NCBI GenBank assembly: GCA_015863215.1
Contig: JACBXN010000078.1
Coordinates: 1-64,000, forward strand
Length of the DNA stretch: 64,000 nt
From: Aerococcaceae bacterium DSM 111176
GTDB taxonomy: Bacteria; Bacillota; Bacilli; Lactobacillales; Aerococcaceae
Direction: 5' to 3'
A program made the position numbers and the translations under genes. How positions within the stretch are numbered: position 1 is the first letter of the stretch; each line of letters begins with the position of its first letter. The notes under the pieces are model-generated. The model was given only the letters and a program-made list of their open reading frames with translations. It did not search any database and was not told the origin of the DNA. Shown here in pieces: positions 43,820-53,676 of this stretch.

Positions 43820-46294
43820 ATGGAAAAAACATATGCAGTTGAAGGGCTGACATGTGCAAGCTGTGCGCAAACCGTTGAAAAAACATTAAGTAAATTCCCT
43901 GGAATCAATGAAGCTTCTGTTAACTTAGCAACAGAAAAAGCGACAGTATCTTATACAGATCCAAGCATTACCTTTGAAGCACTGCAAGATGCCGTTAACA
44001 AGAGTGGCTATACATTAGTTGACCAAACGGATAGCTGGGGCGAAAGTTCTAATCACCAAAACTTTAGTATATCTGGGATGACTTGTGCTAGCTGTGCTCA
44101 AACGGTTGAAAAAGCAGCTGCTAAAGTACCTGGCATTCAAAATTCGTCAGTCAATCTAACGACTAATACACTGACCGTTGATTGGCAAGATGAGCCAAAT
44201 ATTCAGGCAATACTAGATGCCGTTAATCATTCTGGTTACGAAGCTGAGTTTATCTTATCTGCGAGCGATCAATATGAAGCTGAACAAGCTAAGAAATTAG
44301 AACGCCAACAAGCATTACGCTCTAAATTAATTAATATGGCTATTTTATTAGTACCTCTATTTCTTATTGCCATGGGTCCAATGTTAGGTTTACCGTTACC
44401 AAATATCGTTGACCCTAACGTCAATGCAGTGAATAATGCAGTTGTTCAACTCGTATTAACAACAGGTATTATTTACTTCGGTAGAGATATTTTTCAACGT
44501 GGTTTTAGAACATTCTTCCGCGGTCATCCAAACATGGATTCATTAATTGCAATTGGAACATCTGCTGCTTATATCCAAGGTATTGTTGTAACAATTGGTG
44601 CAATGATGGGTATGATTAGTACACATGGTCACTTAAATTTATATTTTGAATCTGCAGGTATGATTTTAGTCTTTATGACAGCTGGTTCTTATATGGAAGA
44701 ATTAGCAAAAGGTCAGACTTCAAGTGCAATTAAAGATTTAATGAATTTAACACCCGAAACTGCTCGCCGTGTAAATGCTGATGGTTCAATTGATACAGTT
44801 CCTGTTGAAATTATCAAAGTCGGCGACATCATCCAAGTTAGACCAGGAGAGAGTTTACCAGTCGATGGTACTGTTGTTTCCGGACAATCTACAATTGATG
44901 AGTCAATGTTAACCGGAGAAAGTCTCCCTGTTGAAAAAGCGGTTGGGGATAATGTTACAGGGGCGAGTATTAATAAAACAGGATCATTTACTTATGAAGC
45001 AACACGTATTGGTTCTGACACAGCACTCGCTCAAATCGTTCGTTTAGTTCAAGATGCTCAAGGTGCAAAAGCTCCGATTGCAAAATTAGCGGATAAAATT
45101 TCAGGGTACTTCGTTCCAATCGTCATCGTGTTATCTATCATATCAGCACTGGCTTGGTTCTTCCTTGGAAATCAGCCAATAAACTTTGCATTACAAATTT
45201 TCATTAGTGTGCTAATTATTGCCTGTCCATGTGCTCTAGGTTTAGCAACACCTACTTCAATTATGGTAGGGACAGGAAATGGCGCTAAAAAAGGAATTCT
45301 AATTAAATCAGGTGAAATTCTTGAAGCGATTCACCATGCAGATGCTGTCTTACTTGATAAAACAGGTACGATAACTCAAGGTAAACCAACTGTTCAAGAC
45401 TTCAAAATCTTTGATGATGCAATGATTGAACGTCAAGAATTATTAGACTTAATCTTAACTGCAGAACATGGATCACAACATCCATTAGGCGAAGCGATTG
45501 TCCGCTATGCTGAAGAAGAAGGTGCAAAGCTACAAGAAGTTGACTATTTCGACAGTATCACTGGTAAAGGGATTGTCGCAACTATCAATGGCCATGAAGT
45601 AGCAGTTGGTAACGCTAAATTAATGACATCTCATGCTAACCACTCTGACGAGGCAAGTGCAGTCGCTCAAGAATTTGCTCAAAATGGTAAAACACCGATG
45701 TATATTGCTGTTAATAATCAAATCCAAGGTATTATTACGGTAGCTGACCCTATCAAAGAATCAAGCATTAAAGCAATTAAGAAAATGCAAGATATGGGAC
45801 TTGAAGTGATTATGTTAACAGGAGATAATAAGATAACTGCTGAAGCCATTGCTGCACAAGTTGGGATTACTCAAGTTGTTAGTGATATCTTGCCTGAAGA
45901 TAAAGTAAATAAAGTGACCGAATTACAAGAACAAGGCCGTCATGTAATTATGGTTGGAGATGGTATTAATGATGCCCCTGCTCTTGCTCAATCTGATGTT
46001 GGGATGGCAATTGGTTCTGGGACAGATATTGCGATTGAATCGGCTGATACAGTATTAATGAATGATAATTTAGAATCTGTATCTGAAGCGATTGATTTAA
46101 GTCACGCAACGATTAATAACATTAAACAAAACTTATTCTGGGCATTTGGTTATAATACAATTGGTATTCCAATTGCTATGGGGGTTCTTTACCTCTTTGG
46201 TGGACCACTACTTAATCCAATGTTTGCCGCTTTAGCGATGAGCTTATCGTCTGTATCGGTATTACTCAATGCTTTACGTTTAAGATTTAAATAA
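43820..46294 (+). CDS. copA: Cu(I)-exporting P1B-type ATPase CopA
   Basis: An 824-residue pump. Two N-terminal HMA domains carry GLTCASC (Cys12/15) and GMTCASC (Cys89/92). Eight membrane helices include the IACPCALG transport site near 469 and the later YN and MxxSS motifs typical of Cu(I) pumps. TGES lies in the actuator domain, DKTGTIT (phosphorylated Asp near 513) in the P-domain, and SQHPLGEA in the N-domain. Its first HMA is very similar to CopZ, suggesting duplication within the operon. Confidence 0.96.
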   Translation: MEKTYAVEGLTCASCAQTVEKTLSKFPGINEASVNLATEKATVSYTDPSITFEALQDAVNKSGYTLVDQTDSWGESSNHQNFSISGMTCASCAQTVEKAAAKVPGIQNSSVNLTTNTLTVDWQDEPNIQAILDAVNHSGYEAEFILSASDQYEAEQAKKLERQQALRSKLINMAILLVPLFLIAMGPMLGLPLPNIVDPNVNAVNNAVVQLVLTTGIIYFGRDIFQRGFRTFFRGHPNMDSLIAIGTSAAYIQGIVVTIGAMMGMISTHGHLNLYFESAGMILVFMTAGSYMEELAKGQTSSAIKDLMNLTPETARRVNADGSIDTVPVEIIKVGDIIQVRPGESLPVDGTVVSGQSTIDESMLTGESLPVEKAVGDNVTGASINKTGSFTYEATRIGSDTALAQIVRLVQDAQGAKAPIAKLADKISGYFVPIVIVLSIISALAWFFLGNQPINFALQIFISVLIIACPCALGLATPTSIMVGTGNGAKKGILIKSGEILEAIHHADAVLLDKTGTITQGKPTVQDFKIFDDAMIERQELLDLILTAEHGSQHPLGEAIVRYAEEEGAKLQEVDYFDSITGKGIVATINGHEVAVGNAKLMTSHANHSDEASAVAQEFAQNGKTPMYIAVNNQIQGIITVADPIKESSIKAIKKMQDMGLEVIMLTGDNKITAEAIAAQVGITQVVSDILPEDKVNKVTELQEQGRHVIMVGDGINDAPALAQSDVGMAIGSGTDIAIESADTVLMNDNLESVSEAIDLSHATINNIKQNLFWAFGYNTIGIPIAMGVLYLFGGPLLNPMFAALAMSLSSVSVLLNALRLRFK

Positions 46295-46304
46295 ATAAAC
46301 ATAC

Positions 46305-46347
46305 AAAAGATACCCATAGGATTTAATCCATTGGGTATCTTTTTTTA
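46305..46347. terminator. Bidirectional terminator copA / SRAP
   Basis: Stem AAAAGATACCCA/TGGGTATCTTTT between convergent genes, followed by a T-run on the plus strand. Confidence 0.88.
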
Positions 46348-46355
46348 GTGATGAT

Positions 46356-46937
46356 TTAACTCACACGGTCAATATTTAATGGCATTTTAAATTGCATCAG
46401 CGATTTTTTTAAAGCAATAATTGGCGTTTGATGATCTAAATAACGTTCACTAAAACCTTGTGGTAAAATCACTGGCACTCGGTTGTGAATTTGTTGCATT
46501 TTATCATAAGAATCTTTCGTTAATACACTAAAAACAGGCTCAGCTTGCCCCTCAATATTTTGAACAAGATTGTATACACCCGCTAAAGACATGACTTTAT
46601 CGTCTTGATAAATAATATGCTTCTGCTTATTTTCATCCCATTCATAAAAACCTGAAACAGGTATGATGCAACGCCTAGTTTCAAATGCTTGGGCAGATAA
46701 TTGTTTCACTTCGGCCGTCTCTAGTCGGGTATTGATAATTCTTTGTTTCGTCCATGATGCACGCAATCCCCAATTCATGGGAATTATTTTCTTATTTGCT
46801 GTTAAGGTTAACAATGATTGAGTTGGAAATACTTCTTCACTCGCACTCACATCCGTTAAAAATTCTTCTTCATCCGGTAAATCATAGTAATCAATTAAAT
46901 CAGACAATTCGAGCAAATATTCGATTCTTCCACACAT
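46356..46937 (-). CDS. SOS response-associated peptidase (HMCES/YedK type)
   Basis: A 193-residue SRAP protein. It begins Met-Cys-Gly-Arg; Cys2 is the catalytic residue that forms a thiazolidine link to abasic sites in single-stranded DNA. Other conserved parts are MNWGLRASW, NTRLETAE, RRCIIPVSGFYEWDE and the late HNRVPVILPQG with the active-site His. The start is ATG at 46937 behind AAGGTG; the longer ORF start (GTG at 46946) would hide Cys2 and be nonfunctional. No lexA site was identified. Confidence 0.93.
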   Translation of the reverse strand: MCGRIEYLLELSDLIDYYDLPDEEEFLTDVSASEEVFPTQSLLTLTANKKIIPMNWGLRASWTKQRIINTRLETAEVKQLSAQAFETRRCIIPVSGFYEWDENKQKHIIYQDDKVMSLAGVYNLVQNIEGQAEPVFSVLTKDSYDKMQQIHNRVPVILPQGFSERYLDHQTPIIALKKSLMQFKMPLNIDRVS

Positions 46938-47002
46938 TTTTATCACCTTACTTTCAAAGTATATTATACTATAATGAGTAAGAATAGTTTAAGGAGGCAA
47001 TT

Positions 47003-47413
47003 ATGAAATACGAAAAATCATGTGGAGCCATTGTCTATTATTTAGATGAAAAGCGTGTTCCCGAATATTTACTCATACGTCATGTCAATGGCGGACATTG
47101 GGCCTTTGCTAAAGGACATGTTGAAGAAGGCGAAACAGAAATTCAAACTGCTGAACGTGAAATTGATGAAGAAACAGGCCTAACTGTTGAAATTGATACT
47201 TCCTTTAGAGAAGTTACTACCTATTCACCTAAAGAAGGCGTCACAAAAGACGTTATTTACTTTATTGCGGAAACGAAAGACAAAACGGTTACCCGTCAAG
47301 AAATCGAAGTAACGGATACTATTTGGTTACCTTACGAAGAAGCATTAAAATACTTAACGTTTGAAAATGACGAGCGATTACTAAAAGCTGCGCATACATT
47401 TTTAAATAAATAG
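47003..47413 (+). CDS. Nudix hydrolase, Ap4A hydrolase-like
   Basis: A 136-residue Nudix protein. The full Nudix box spans 38-60 (Gly38, then REIDEETGL at 52-60) with the metal-binding Glu residues. The N-terminal KSCGAIVYYLD and LLIRHVNGGHWAFAKGH are typical of bacterial bis(5'-nucleosyl)-tetraphosphatases. TATAAT at 46970-46975 probably serves it. The substrate assignment is by resemblance only. Confidence 0.87.
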   Translation: MKYEKSCGAIVYYLDEKRVPEYLLIRHVNGGHWAFAKGHVEEGETEIQTAEREIDEETGLTVEIDTSFREVTTYSPKEGVTKDVIYFIAETKDKTVTRQEIEVTDTIWLPYEEALKYLTFENDERLLKAAHTFLNK

Positions 47414-47439
47414 TTCTGTAAGTTAATTATTTACCCCAT

Positions 47440-47488
47440 AAAAAACACGACACTCTCCTACTAAAATCGGAGAATGTCGTGTTTTTTT
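47440..47488. terminator. Bidirectional terminator Nudix / HdeD-like
   Basis: Stem AAAAACACGACACTCTCC/GGAGAATGTCGTGTTTTT with one mismatch, T-rich on both strands. Confidence 0.93.
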
Positions 47489-47502
47489 ACTACTATTTTT
47501 TA

Positions 47503-48027
47503 CTAAAAGGCAGAGATGATATTACGTATACCAAACACCAAGAAGTAAAATCCAGCTAAGAGTTCAATTGTAAAATAGGCTGCTAAGGGGTTAAAAATTA
47601 GCATGATACCTATGATAATACCGACGATACCAATGATTAAGTTGAACCAGAACAGACCGGTTCGGCCTAATGCTTTCAGTGCCATTGCTTGGTTGATTAT
47701 ACTAATTGATTCAAAAATCATCATCAACGAAACAATCATTGGGAGTGCAAGTAAACCGATCGTTTCATTAAATAGTAAAATGATCCCTAAAATAATTGAG
47801 ATGATTCCGTAAATTAACAGTATCCACATTGATTGATTCGTTTTCTCATTAATGCGACTACGGAAAACGAGTAAGAAAATCCCGTTTAATATCGCTCCAG
47901 TTGCTAATAAATAAACAAAAGTTAGCGTTGCTAATCCAAAGTTATTAAACATCATGAATGCTAAAATTAGTTGAATAATTCCTAATACTAAAAACCACCA
48001 GCTAAATCTATTATTGTGCGTTTTCAA
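47503..48027 (-). CDS. HdeD-like (DUF308) membrane protein
   Basis: About 174 residues forming six membrane helices in three similar pairs (WWFLVLGIIQLILAFMMF, WILLIYGIISIILGIILLF, LFWFNLIIGIVGIIIGIMLIF), the DUF308/HdeD pattern. HdeD is linked to acid stress in E. coli, but the role in Gram-positives is unknown. The chosen start is TTG at 48025-48027, 5 bases after AAAGGGTGG; the ORF extends upstream to 48084, but that N-terminus is polar and has no ribosome site. Confidence 0.78.
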   Translation of the reverse strand: MKTHNNRFSWWFLVLGIIQLILAFMMFNNFGLATLTFVYLLATGAILNGIFLLVFRSRINEKTNQSMWILLIYGIISIILGIILLFNETIGLLALPMIVSLMMIFESISIINQAMALKALGRTGLFWFNLIIGIVGIIIGIMLIFNPLAAYFTIELLAGFYFLVFGIRNIISAF

Positions 48028-48129
48028 ATAATCCACCCTTTCAAATTCTGTAATTATATTTTTGTGACACTTATAATGTAACACAAATGTAATATTCAGT
48101 GTTGTTTGACGGGTTATAGTAAAAGTTAT

Positions 48130-48158
48130 TTGCTAGTGTAAAGTGGGTTAGTTATAAT
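48130..48158 (+). promoter_or_regulatory. Promoter of the deoxyribosyltransferase-ppx-ppk unit
   Basis: TTGCTA (48130-48135), a 17-base spacer and a consensus TATAAT (48153-48158), 39 bases before the ATG. Confidence 0.78.
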
Positions 48159-48197
48159 ATTATTAAACGATTATTAAAAATTTTCGGAGGAAAATAA

Positions 48198-48674
48198 ATG
48201 ACAAAAATCTATTTCGCAGCCCCACTTTTTAGTGAAGCTGAAACTTTATACAATGACCATGTAGCCAAAAAAATTCGTCTTGCTCATCCAGATGTTGATA
48301 TTTTCTTGCCTCAAGAACAAGGCGATATTAATGATAAAGAATCATATGCAGATTCAAAAATGATTGCTAAATTAGATACCGACGCCCTCCTAGAAAGTGA
48401 TATTTTAATTGCATTGTTAGACGGTATCAACATTGACGCTGGAGTTGCCTCAGAAATTGGTGTCGCTTACCAAGCAGGAATTCCTATTGTGGGATTATAT
48501 ACCGACTCCAGACAACAAGGAGCTACCAATCAACAAAAATTAGACGCATTACAAGACTTAGCCGAGTCACAATTTAGTTATATTAATCTTTACACAATTG
48601 GGTTAATTAAATTAAACGGCCAAGTTGTTGACACTGTAGATAAATTAATCACTGCCCTTTCAGAATACAAATAG
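48198..48674 (+). CDS. Nucleoside 2-deoxyribosyltransferase
   Basis: A 158-residue enzyme with IYFAAPLFSEAE at the N-terminus and the catalytic-Glu block DAGVASEIGVAYQAG near 93-107, typical of the Lactobacillales family that swaps bases between deoxyribonucleosides in purine and pyrimidine salvage. It is transcribed with ppx-ppk, 15 bases before ppx, an unusual partner. Confidence 0.88.
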   Translation: MTKIYFAAPLFSEAETLYNDHVAKKIRLAHPDVDIFLPQEQGDINDKESYADSKMIAKLDTDALLESDILIALLDGINIDAGVASEIGVAYQAGIPIVGLYTDSRQQGATNQQKLDALQDLAESQFSYINLYTIGLIKLNGQVVDTVDKLITALSEYK

Positions 48675-48689
48675 AAAAGGAAGATAGTA

Positions 48690-50243
48690 ATGACAAATGA
48701 CCGTGTTGCATTAATCGATATTGGGTCGAACACGATTCGCCTCGTTTTATACTCAATCGATGATTTATATAACTTTACCGAAACTCATAATGTAAAAACA
48801 CCTGCCAGATTATCACAATATATCGACCATTCAACTGGAAAAGCAATGATGTCTCAAGAAGGTATCGATATCCTTATTGAAGCATTAACAAGTTTCTTAG
48901 CCATCACAGACCAGTTCGAAATCAAATATATATACCCAATGGCAACTGCCGCTGTCCGCCAATCAGCCAATAATCAAGACATTCTAAAGCAAGTTAAAGA
49001 AGCCACAGGCCTTGAAATTCAAATCGTCTCAGAAGAAGACGAAGCAGGCTACGGTGCTTACGCAATTATTCACTCCACAACAATTGATAGCACCGTTTCT
49101 GTCGATATCGGCGGGGGAAGTTGTGAAGTAACTCTAATCAAAGATAATGAAATTATAGATTTTCACAGTTTTCCTTTCGGCGCTGTTAGTTTATCAAAAC
49201 AATTTTTTACAGGAAAAGGCCATAACGACCCTGAAGCGATTGCTCAAGTGCGTAGCTTTGTTAGAAAACAGTTCAAATCATTTAATTGGCTCAAAAAAGC
49301 AAAACTTCCAGTCACTGCGATCGGAGGTTCAGCTCGTAACGTCGCAAATGTTTACCAAAGACAAGTAAAATATCCCATGGCCGGACTTCATGGCTTTTAT
49401 ATGAGTGATGATTATTTACACGAAACAATGGATTTATTTATCAATACCGATTATGACCAAATGGAAAATATTGATGGGTTAAGTACAGATCGTATTGATC
49501 TTATTATTCCAGCAACCATTGTCTTTGAAGAATTGACAAATGCTGTTAAAACAGATCAATTCATTATTTCTACTCAAGGTCTTCGTGAAGGTATTATTTT
49601 AAAACATATCAATGATCATTATAACTATCCAGTAGATAGCCATTTAATTCGTACACGATCAATCCGCCATGTTATTCGCGAGTTACCTGTTAACACTTAT
49701 GGCATTCAAATTAACATTGATTTAGCCATTAAACTCTATACTCAATTAACTAGGTTGGGTTGTTTAGAATATTCCTACGAGTTACAAGAATTAGTTGAAT
49801 TTGGTGCGTCCTTATACCGTTTCGGAGAATTTATTAGTGGTGATGCTGACTCCCAACATACATTCTATATTTTATCCAATATGGACTTACTTGGTTTTTC
49901 TCATCACCGCCGCTTAAAATTGGCATTACTCGCGAGTTACCGAAACCGTTCTTTATATTCACAGTACCTAGAAGATTTTGCCGGTTGGTTAACTCCTGAA
50001 GAAATTGACCTATTTGAAAAAATCGGTGGGCTGTTAAAATTTGCGCATGCACTGAACGATTCAAGAACTGGCCCTATTATAAAAATTGATTTATATCGAG
50101 ACGACAATGGCACTTTTGTGTTAAATGTCTATCATAGTGGCCCTATCGTCGCCGAGTATTACAAAACACAACGACATAAAAAGCATTTAGAACGAGCGTT
50201 AGATGGTGACTTAGAGATACATTATATTAATGAGCTTGCTTAA
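48690..50243 (+). CDS. ppx: Exopolyphosphatase / pppGpp phosphatase (Ppx/GppA)
   Basis: A 517-residue ASKHA-fold phosphatase: DIGSNTIRLVLYSI in phosphate loop 1, ATAAVRQSAN, SEEDEAGYGAYA, VDIGGGSCEVTLI and AIGGSARNVANV, then a C-terminal HD-like helical domain. It shortens polyphosphate or hydrolyses pppGpp. Its place directly before ppk supports exopolyphosphatase. The ribosome site is AAAGGAAG. Confidence 0.9.
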   Translation: MTNDRVALIDIGSNTIRLVLYSIDDLYNFTETHNVKTPARLSQYIDHSTGKAMMSQEGIDILIEALTSFLAITDQFEIKYIYPMATAAVRQSANNQDILKQVKEATGLEIQIVSEEDEAGYGAYAIIHSTTIDSTVSVDIGGGSCEVTLIKDNEIIDFHSFPFGAVSLSKQFFTGKGHNDPEAIAQVRSFVRKQFKSFNWLKKAKLPVTAIGGSARNVANVYQRQVKYPMAGLHGFYMSDDYLHETMDLFINTDYDQMENIDGLSTDRIDLIIPATIVFEELTNAVKTDQFIISTQGLREGIILKHINDHYNYPVDSHLIRTRSIRHVIRELPVNTYGIQINIDLAIKLYTQLTRLGCLEYSYELQELVEFGASLYRFGEFISGDADSQHTFYILSNMDLLGFSHHRRLKLALLASYRNRSLYSQYLEDFAGWLTPEEIDLFEKIGGLLKFAHALNDSRTGPIIKIDLYRDDNGTFVLNVYHSGPIVAEYYKTQRHKKHLERALDGDLEIHYINELA

Positions 50244-50308
50244 TCATTATTTTCTCGGTTGTAGATAACAGTGTCATCAATACTATACAGATAGAAAAGG
50301 AGCTTTTT

Positions 50309-52483
50309 ATGAGCATAAAACAAAACACTAAAATATCAAACAATCAATTTGAAAATCCAGAATATTACTTTAACCGCGAGTTAAGTTGGTTAGATTTCAA
50401 CTACCGCGTGATTGATGAAGCTTATGATCCTAATAATCCTTTACTTGAACAATTGAACTTCTTAGCAATTGGAACGTCAAATGCGGATGAATTCTTTATG
50501 GTTCGTGTAGCAGGTGTTGTGGATCAATATCTCGCAGACATTGAAATTTCCGAAAACAAAACTCAAATGACGCCCGATGAATTATTAGAACAGATTAGTT
50601 TAAATCATCACCGGAATACTACCTATCAATATCGTCGTTACCATTCACTTGTTAACTCAAAATTACCATCTTTAAACTATCATATGTCGATGGTGGATGA
50701 TTTAACACCCGATGAATTATTACAGGCTAAAGCTTATTACCACCAATTAGTATTGCCTACTTTATCGCCACTAGGAATTGATGCTTACCGTCCATTCCCA
50801 ATGTTAAAAAATAACGCAATTAATATTTTCGTTCAATTATCAAAAGACGGTGAAGAACATTCAGCAATCGTTCCTATCCCAACTTTGTTAGATCGTTATA
50901 TTATTGTTGATGCAAATGGCAAAAATCGTATTATTTTTATCGAAGATTTAATTATCCAAGAATTAAGCACTTTATTCGAAGGTTACGAAATACAATACGC
51001 ATTCCCTTTCCGTATCACACGTAGTGCAGATTTTGATATTAAAGAAGATAATGCCTCAGATTTAATTAACTTAATCGAAGACTATATCAAAAAACGCCGT
51101 ACAGGAATTGCTATCCGCTTAGAGATAGATACACGATTTGTGCCTGACTTTAATAAAAAACACTATAAACTCATTGCCAAATCCTTAGAGTTAAATAAAC
51201 GTTCGATCCATTTAATCGATGGTCCAATTGATTTAACTTTTCTATTTGGTTTAGCAGATAAAATTGGTGAAACTTACCCTGAACATCGCTATCCAGATTT
51301 CAATGCCTATTTAAATCCAGAACACACTGGGGAAAGTTTATTCGAATCGATCAAACAAGGCGACCTCTTCTTTAACCATCCATACGACTCATTCAAACCA
51401 GTTGTATCTCTAGTTGAAGAAGCAGCAACTGACCCAAATACAATTGCTATTAAACAAACTCTTTACCGTGTTTCTAAGCATTCACCGATTATTCAAGCTT
51501 TAAAAACGGCCGCTGAAAATGGGAAAGAAGTGACAGTTTTAGTTGAATTGAAAGCACGTTTTGATGAAGAAAATAATGTGTTTTGGGCTAAAGAATTGGA
51601 AGAAGCTGGGTGTCATGTTATTTACGGGGTAAGTGATTTAAAAACTCATAGTAAAATTACGATGATTGTCCGCCGCGAAGGTAATGCAATTCGTCGTTAT
51701 GTCCACTTAGGTACTGGTAACTACAACGATAAAACAGCTAAAACATATACAGATATGGGGCTGATGACGGCTGACATAGCTATGGGAGAAGATGCTGCTA
51801 AATTCTTTAACTTTATTAGTGGCTATACTGAACTTCCAGAGTATACACATTTACACGTTTCACCCTTTGCAATTCGCGATTCCCTCATAGATTATATCGA
51901 TGAAGAAATTGAATTACATAAACAACATGGAGACGGTCGTATTGTGGCTAAAATGAACTCATTAACTGATAAGCCATTGATTCAAAAACTCTATGAAGCT
52001 AGCCAAGCTGGCGTACGTATTGACTTAATCGTTCGTGGTATTTGTTGTTTAAAACCAGGCATTCCTGGTATATCAGAAAATATCCATGTCCGGAGTATTG
52101 TTGGTCGCTTCTTAGAACATAGTCGTATTTATGCATTCAATAATCACGGTGATAGTCGTATTTTCTTATCTTCAGCTGATATGATGACAAGAAATATGAC
52201 GAAACGGGTTGAAATTGAATTCCCGATTTTAGATGAAAAAATTGAGACCGAAATTGCTCACGTTCTAGAATTACAATTGGAAGATAATTTAAAAGCACGT
52301 GAATTACAAGTAACTGGGGATTATACACGTCCAGAACGCCAAGAAGGCGAAGCTTTAAATTCACAAGAACAACAAATGATTGAAGCCAACCAACGTAAAA
52401 ACAACTTAATTGAAGAGAAAAAACAAATTCAAAAATCAATTCCATGGTTTGACCGTATTTGGCGACGTTTTAGAAAAAATTAA
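50309..52483 (+). CDS. ppk1: Polyphosphate kinase 1
   Basis: A 724-residue PPK1 with the N-terminal YYFNRELSWLDFNYRVIDEA, middle NEFFMVRVAG-type region, IAIKQTLYRVSKHSPI, DLKTHSKITMI with the autophosphorylated His, GTGNYNDKTAKTYTD, and the second HKD-like motif near HSRIYAFNNHG. It polymerises the gamma phosphate of ATP into polyphosphate reversibly. The last ~45 residues form a charged helical tail. It is last in the operon, followed by a 19-bp-stem terminator. Confidence 0.95.
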   Translation: MSIKQNTKISNNQFENPEYYFNRELSWLDFNYRVIDEAYDPNNPLLEQLNFLAIGTSNADEFFMVRVAGVVDQYLADIEISENKTQMTPDELLEQISLNHHRNTTYQYRRYHSLVNSKLPSLNYHMSMVDDLTPDELLQAKAYYHQLVLPTLSPLGIDAYRPFPMLKNNAINIFVQLSKDGEEHSAIVPIPTLLDRYIIVDANGKNRIIFIEDLIIQELSTLFEGYEIQYAFPFRITRSADFDIKEDNASDLINLIEDYIKKRRTGIAIRLEIDTRFVPDFNKKHYKLIAKSLELNKRSIHLIDGPIDLTFLFGLADKIGETYPEHRYPDFNAYLNPEHTGESLFESIKQGDLFFNHPYDSFKPVVSLVEEAATDPNTIAIKQTLYRVSKHSPIIQALKTAAENGKEVTVLVELKARFDEENNVFWAKELEEAGCHVIYGVSDLKTHSKITMIVRREGNAIRRYVHLGTGNYNDKTAKTYTDMGLMTADIAMGEDAAKFFNFISGYTELPEYTHLHVSPFAIRDSLIDYIDEEIELHKQHGDGRIVAKMNSLTDKPLIQKLYEASQAGVRIDLIVRGICCLKPGIPGISENIHVRSIVGRFLEHSRIYAFNNHGDSRIFLSSADMMTRNMTKRVEIEFPILDEKIETEIAHVLELQLEDNLKARELQVTGDYTRPERQEGEALNSQEQQMIEANQRKNNLIEEKKQIQKSIPWFDRIWRRFRKN

Positions 52484-52559
52484 ATGCTTCCAAATCGTCA
52501 ACTCACTCGTTCAATAAGTCGGCTGATTTAGGATAGAATTTTTAAATTAATAAACAAAG

Positions 52560-52608
52560 AATCGCATAAAATCATTGTTTCTAAGACAATGATTTTATGC
52601 GATTTTGT
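52560..52608 (+). terminator. Terminator after ppk1 (hairpin family member C)
   Basis: A perfect 19-bp stem (52560-52578 with 52586-52604), loop TTCTAAG, then TTGT. Its inner core matches the hairpin at 29001 while the outer stem differs by compensatory changes. Confidence 0.9.
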
Positions 52609-52698
52609 CTTTTCAAGACTATCTACCTCTTTTTTCAGTCTTCCGTCCTATGTGTTTGATATCATAATATTGTATAATTATAAAAAAGGAGTGATGTT

Positions 52699-53649
52699 AT
52701 GACATCTTGGTGGAATGACCTAAAAAGCATTTTAAAATGGCTTGCCATTATTCTAAGTTTCATCTTCGTAATCTTTGTCATTAATCAATTTATGCTACTC
52801 TTCCAATTATTACAATCGGTCCATCTCTATTTAGCCATTGCTGTTACATCCGTTCTGATTGTAACGCTTTTGGTTATGATTTATAAAGTATACAAACAAT
52901 TTGCTTCTGCTCCTGTTGTTTTAACATTAGCACCAGACGCAACTGAGGAAGAAATTCAAAATTATCAAAATCAATTACATAAACAATTAAAACAAAACCC
53001 CTATTTAACTGATTTAACATTTGATGATGAAGAAGATATCGAAAGTCAAAATTCCGTAGCTTTAAATCAATTACAAACATTAACAAACCCGATCATTCAA
53101 GAAAATGCGAATGCCATATTTTTATCCACCGCAGTCTCTCAAAATGGTTCCTTAGATAGTTTAGTTGTTTTATACACCATCATACGCATGGTCTGGCAAA
53201 TAGCTAAGATATATGGCACCAGACCAACTCTACAAAGTTTAATTAAACTTTATATGCAAGTTATTGGCGTTGTACTCATGGCGCGTGCCCTGGAAGATGT
53301 TGATTTAATTGAGTATCAAGTTGAACCTATTATTACATCTGTGCTCGGAGAAAGCGTCGTTTCAGCCGTTCCTGGTATGGTCCCTATCGCAAACTTAGTT
53401 GTGTCTTCCATTTTAGAGGGCGCTGTTAATGCTTTCTTGACTTTACGAGTGGGGATTATTACTCAAGATTATCTAACCAGCCAAGAACCAATTACAAAAC
53501 AACAAGTCAGACATGACGCCACAGTGCGCGCCTTACCTCAACTTAAATTAGTCGTTAAAGATAATGCAAATGATATCGTTAAAACAATCGGCCGTGCCGC
53601 AAAGAACGTTGGTAAAAGCACAGCAAAACGTTGGTTTAATCGTGTATAA
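52699..53649 (+). CDS. DUF697/YcjF-like membrane protein
   Basis: A 316-residue protein with two N-terminal membrane helices (~10-33 and ~42-64), a polar middle (~75-130) and a C-terminal domain (~140-280) with AIFLSTAVSQNGSLDSLVVLY, VWQIAKIYG and LRVGIITQDYL, which resembles DUF697 (YcjF/TIGR01620-type) proteins. The function is unknown; relatives accompany GTPases, but none lies here. AAGGAG precedes the ATG. It is 27 bases from pncA and probably co-transcribed. Confidence 0.75.
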   Translation: MTSWWNDLKSILKWLAIILSFIFVIFVINQFMLLFQLLQSVHLYLAIAVTSVLIVTLLVMIYKVYKQFASAPVVLTLAPDATEEEIQNYQNQLHKQLKQNPYLTDLTFDDEEDIESQNSVALNQLQTLTNPIIQENANAIFLSTAVSQNGSLDSLVVLYTIIRMVWQIAKIYGTRPTLQSLIKLYMQVIGVVLMARALEDVDLIEYQVEPIITSVLGESVVSAVPGMVPIANLVVSSILEGAVNAFLTLRVGIITQDYLTSQEPITKQQVRHDATVRALPQLKLVVKDNANDIVKTIGRAAKNVGKSTAKRWFNRV

Positions 53650-53676
53650 TCACAAAAAAGAGAAAGAGGTAATAAA

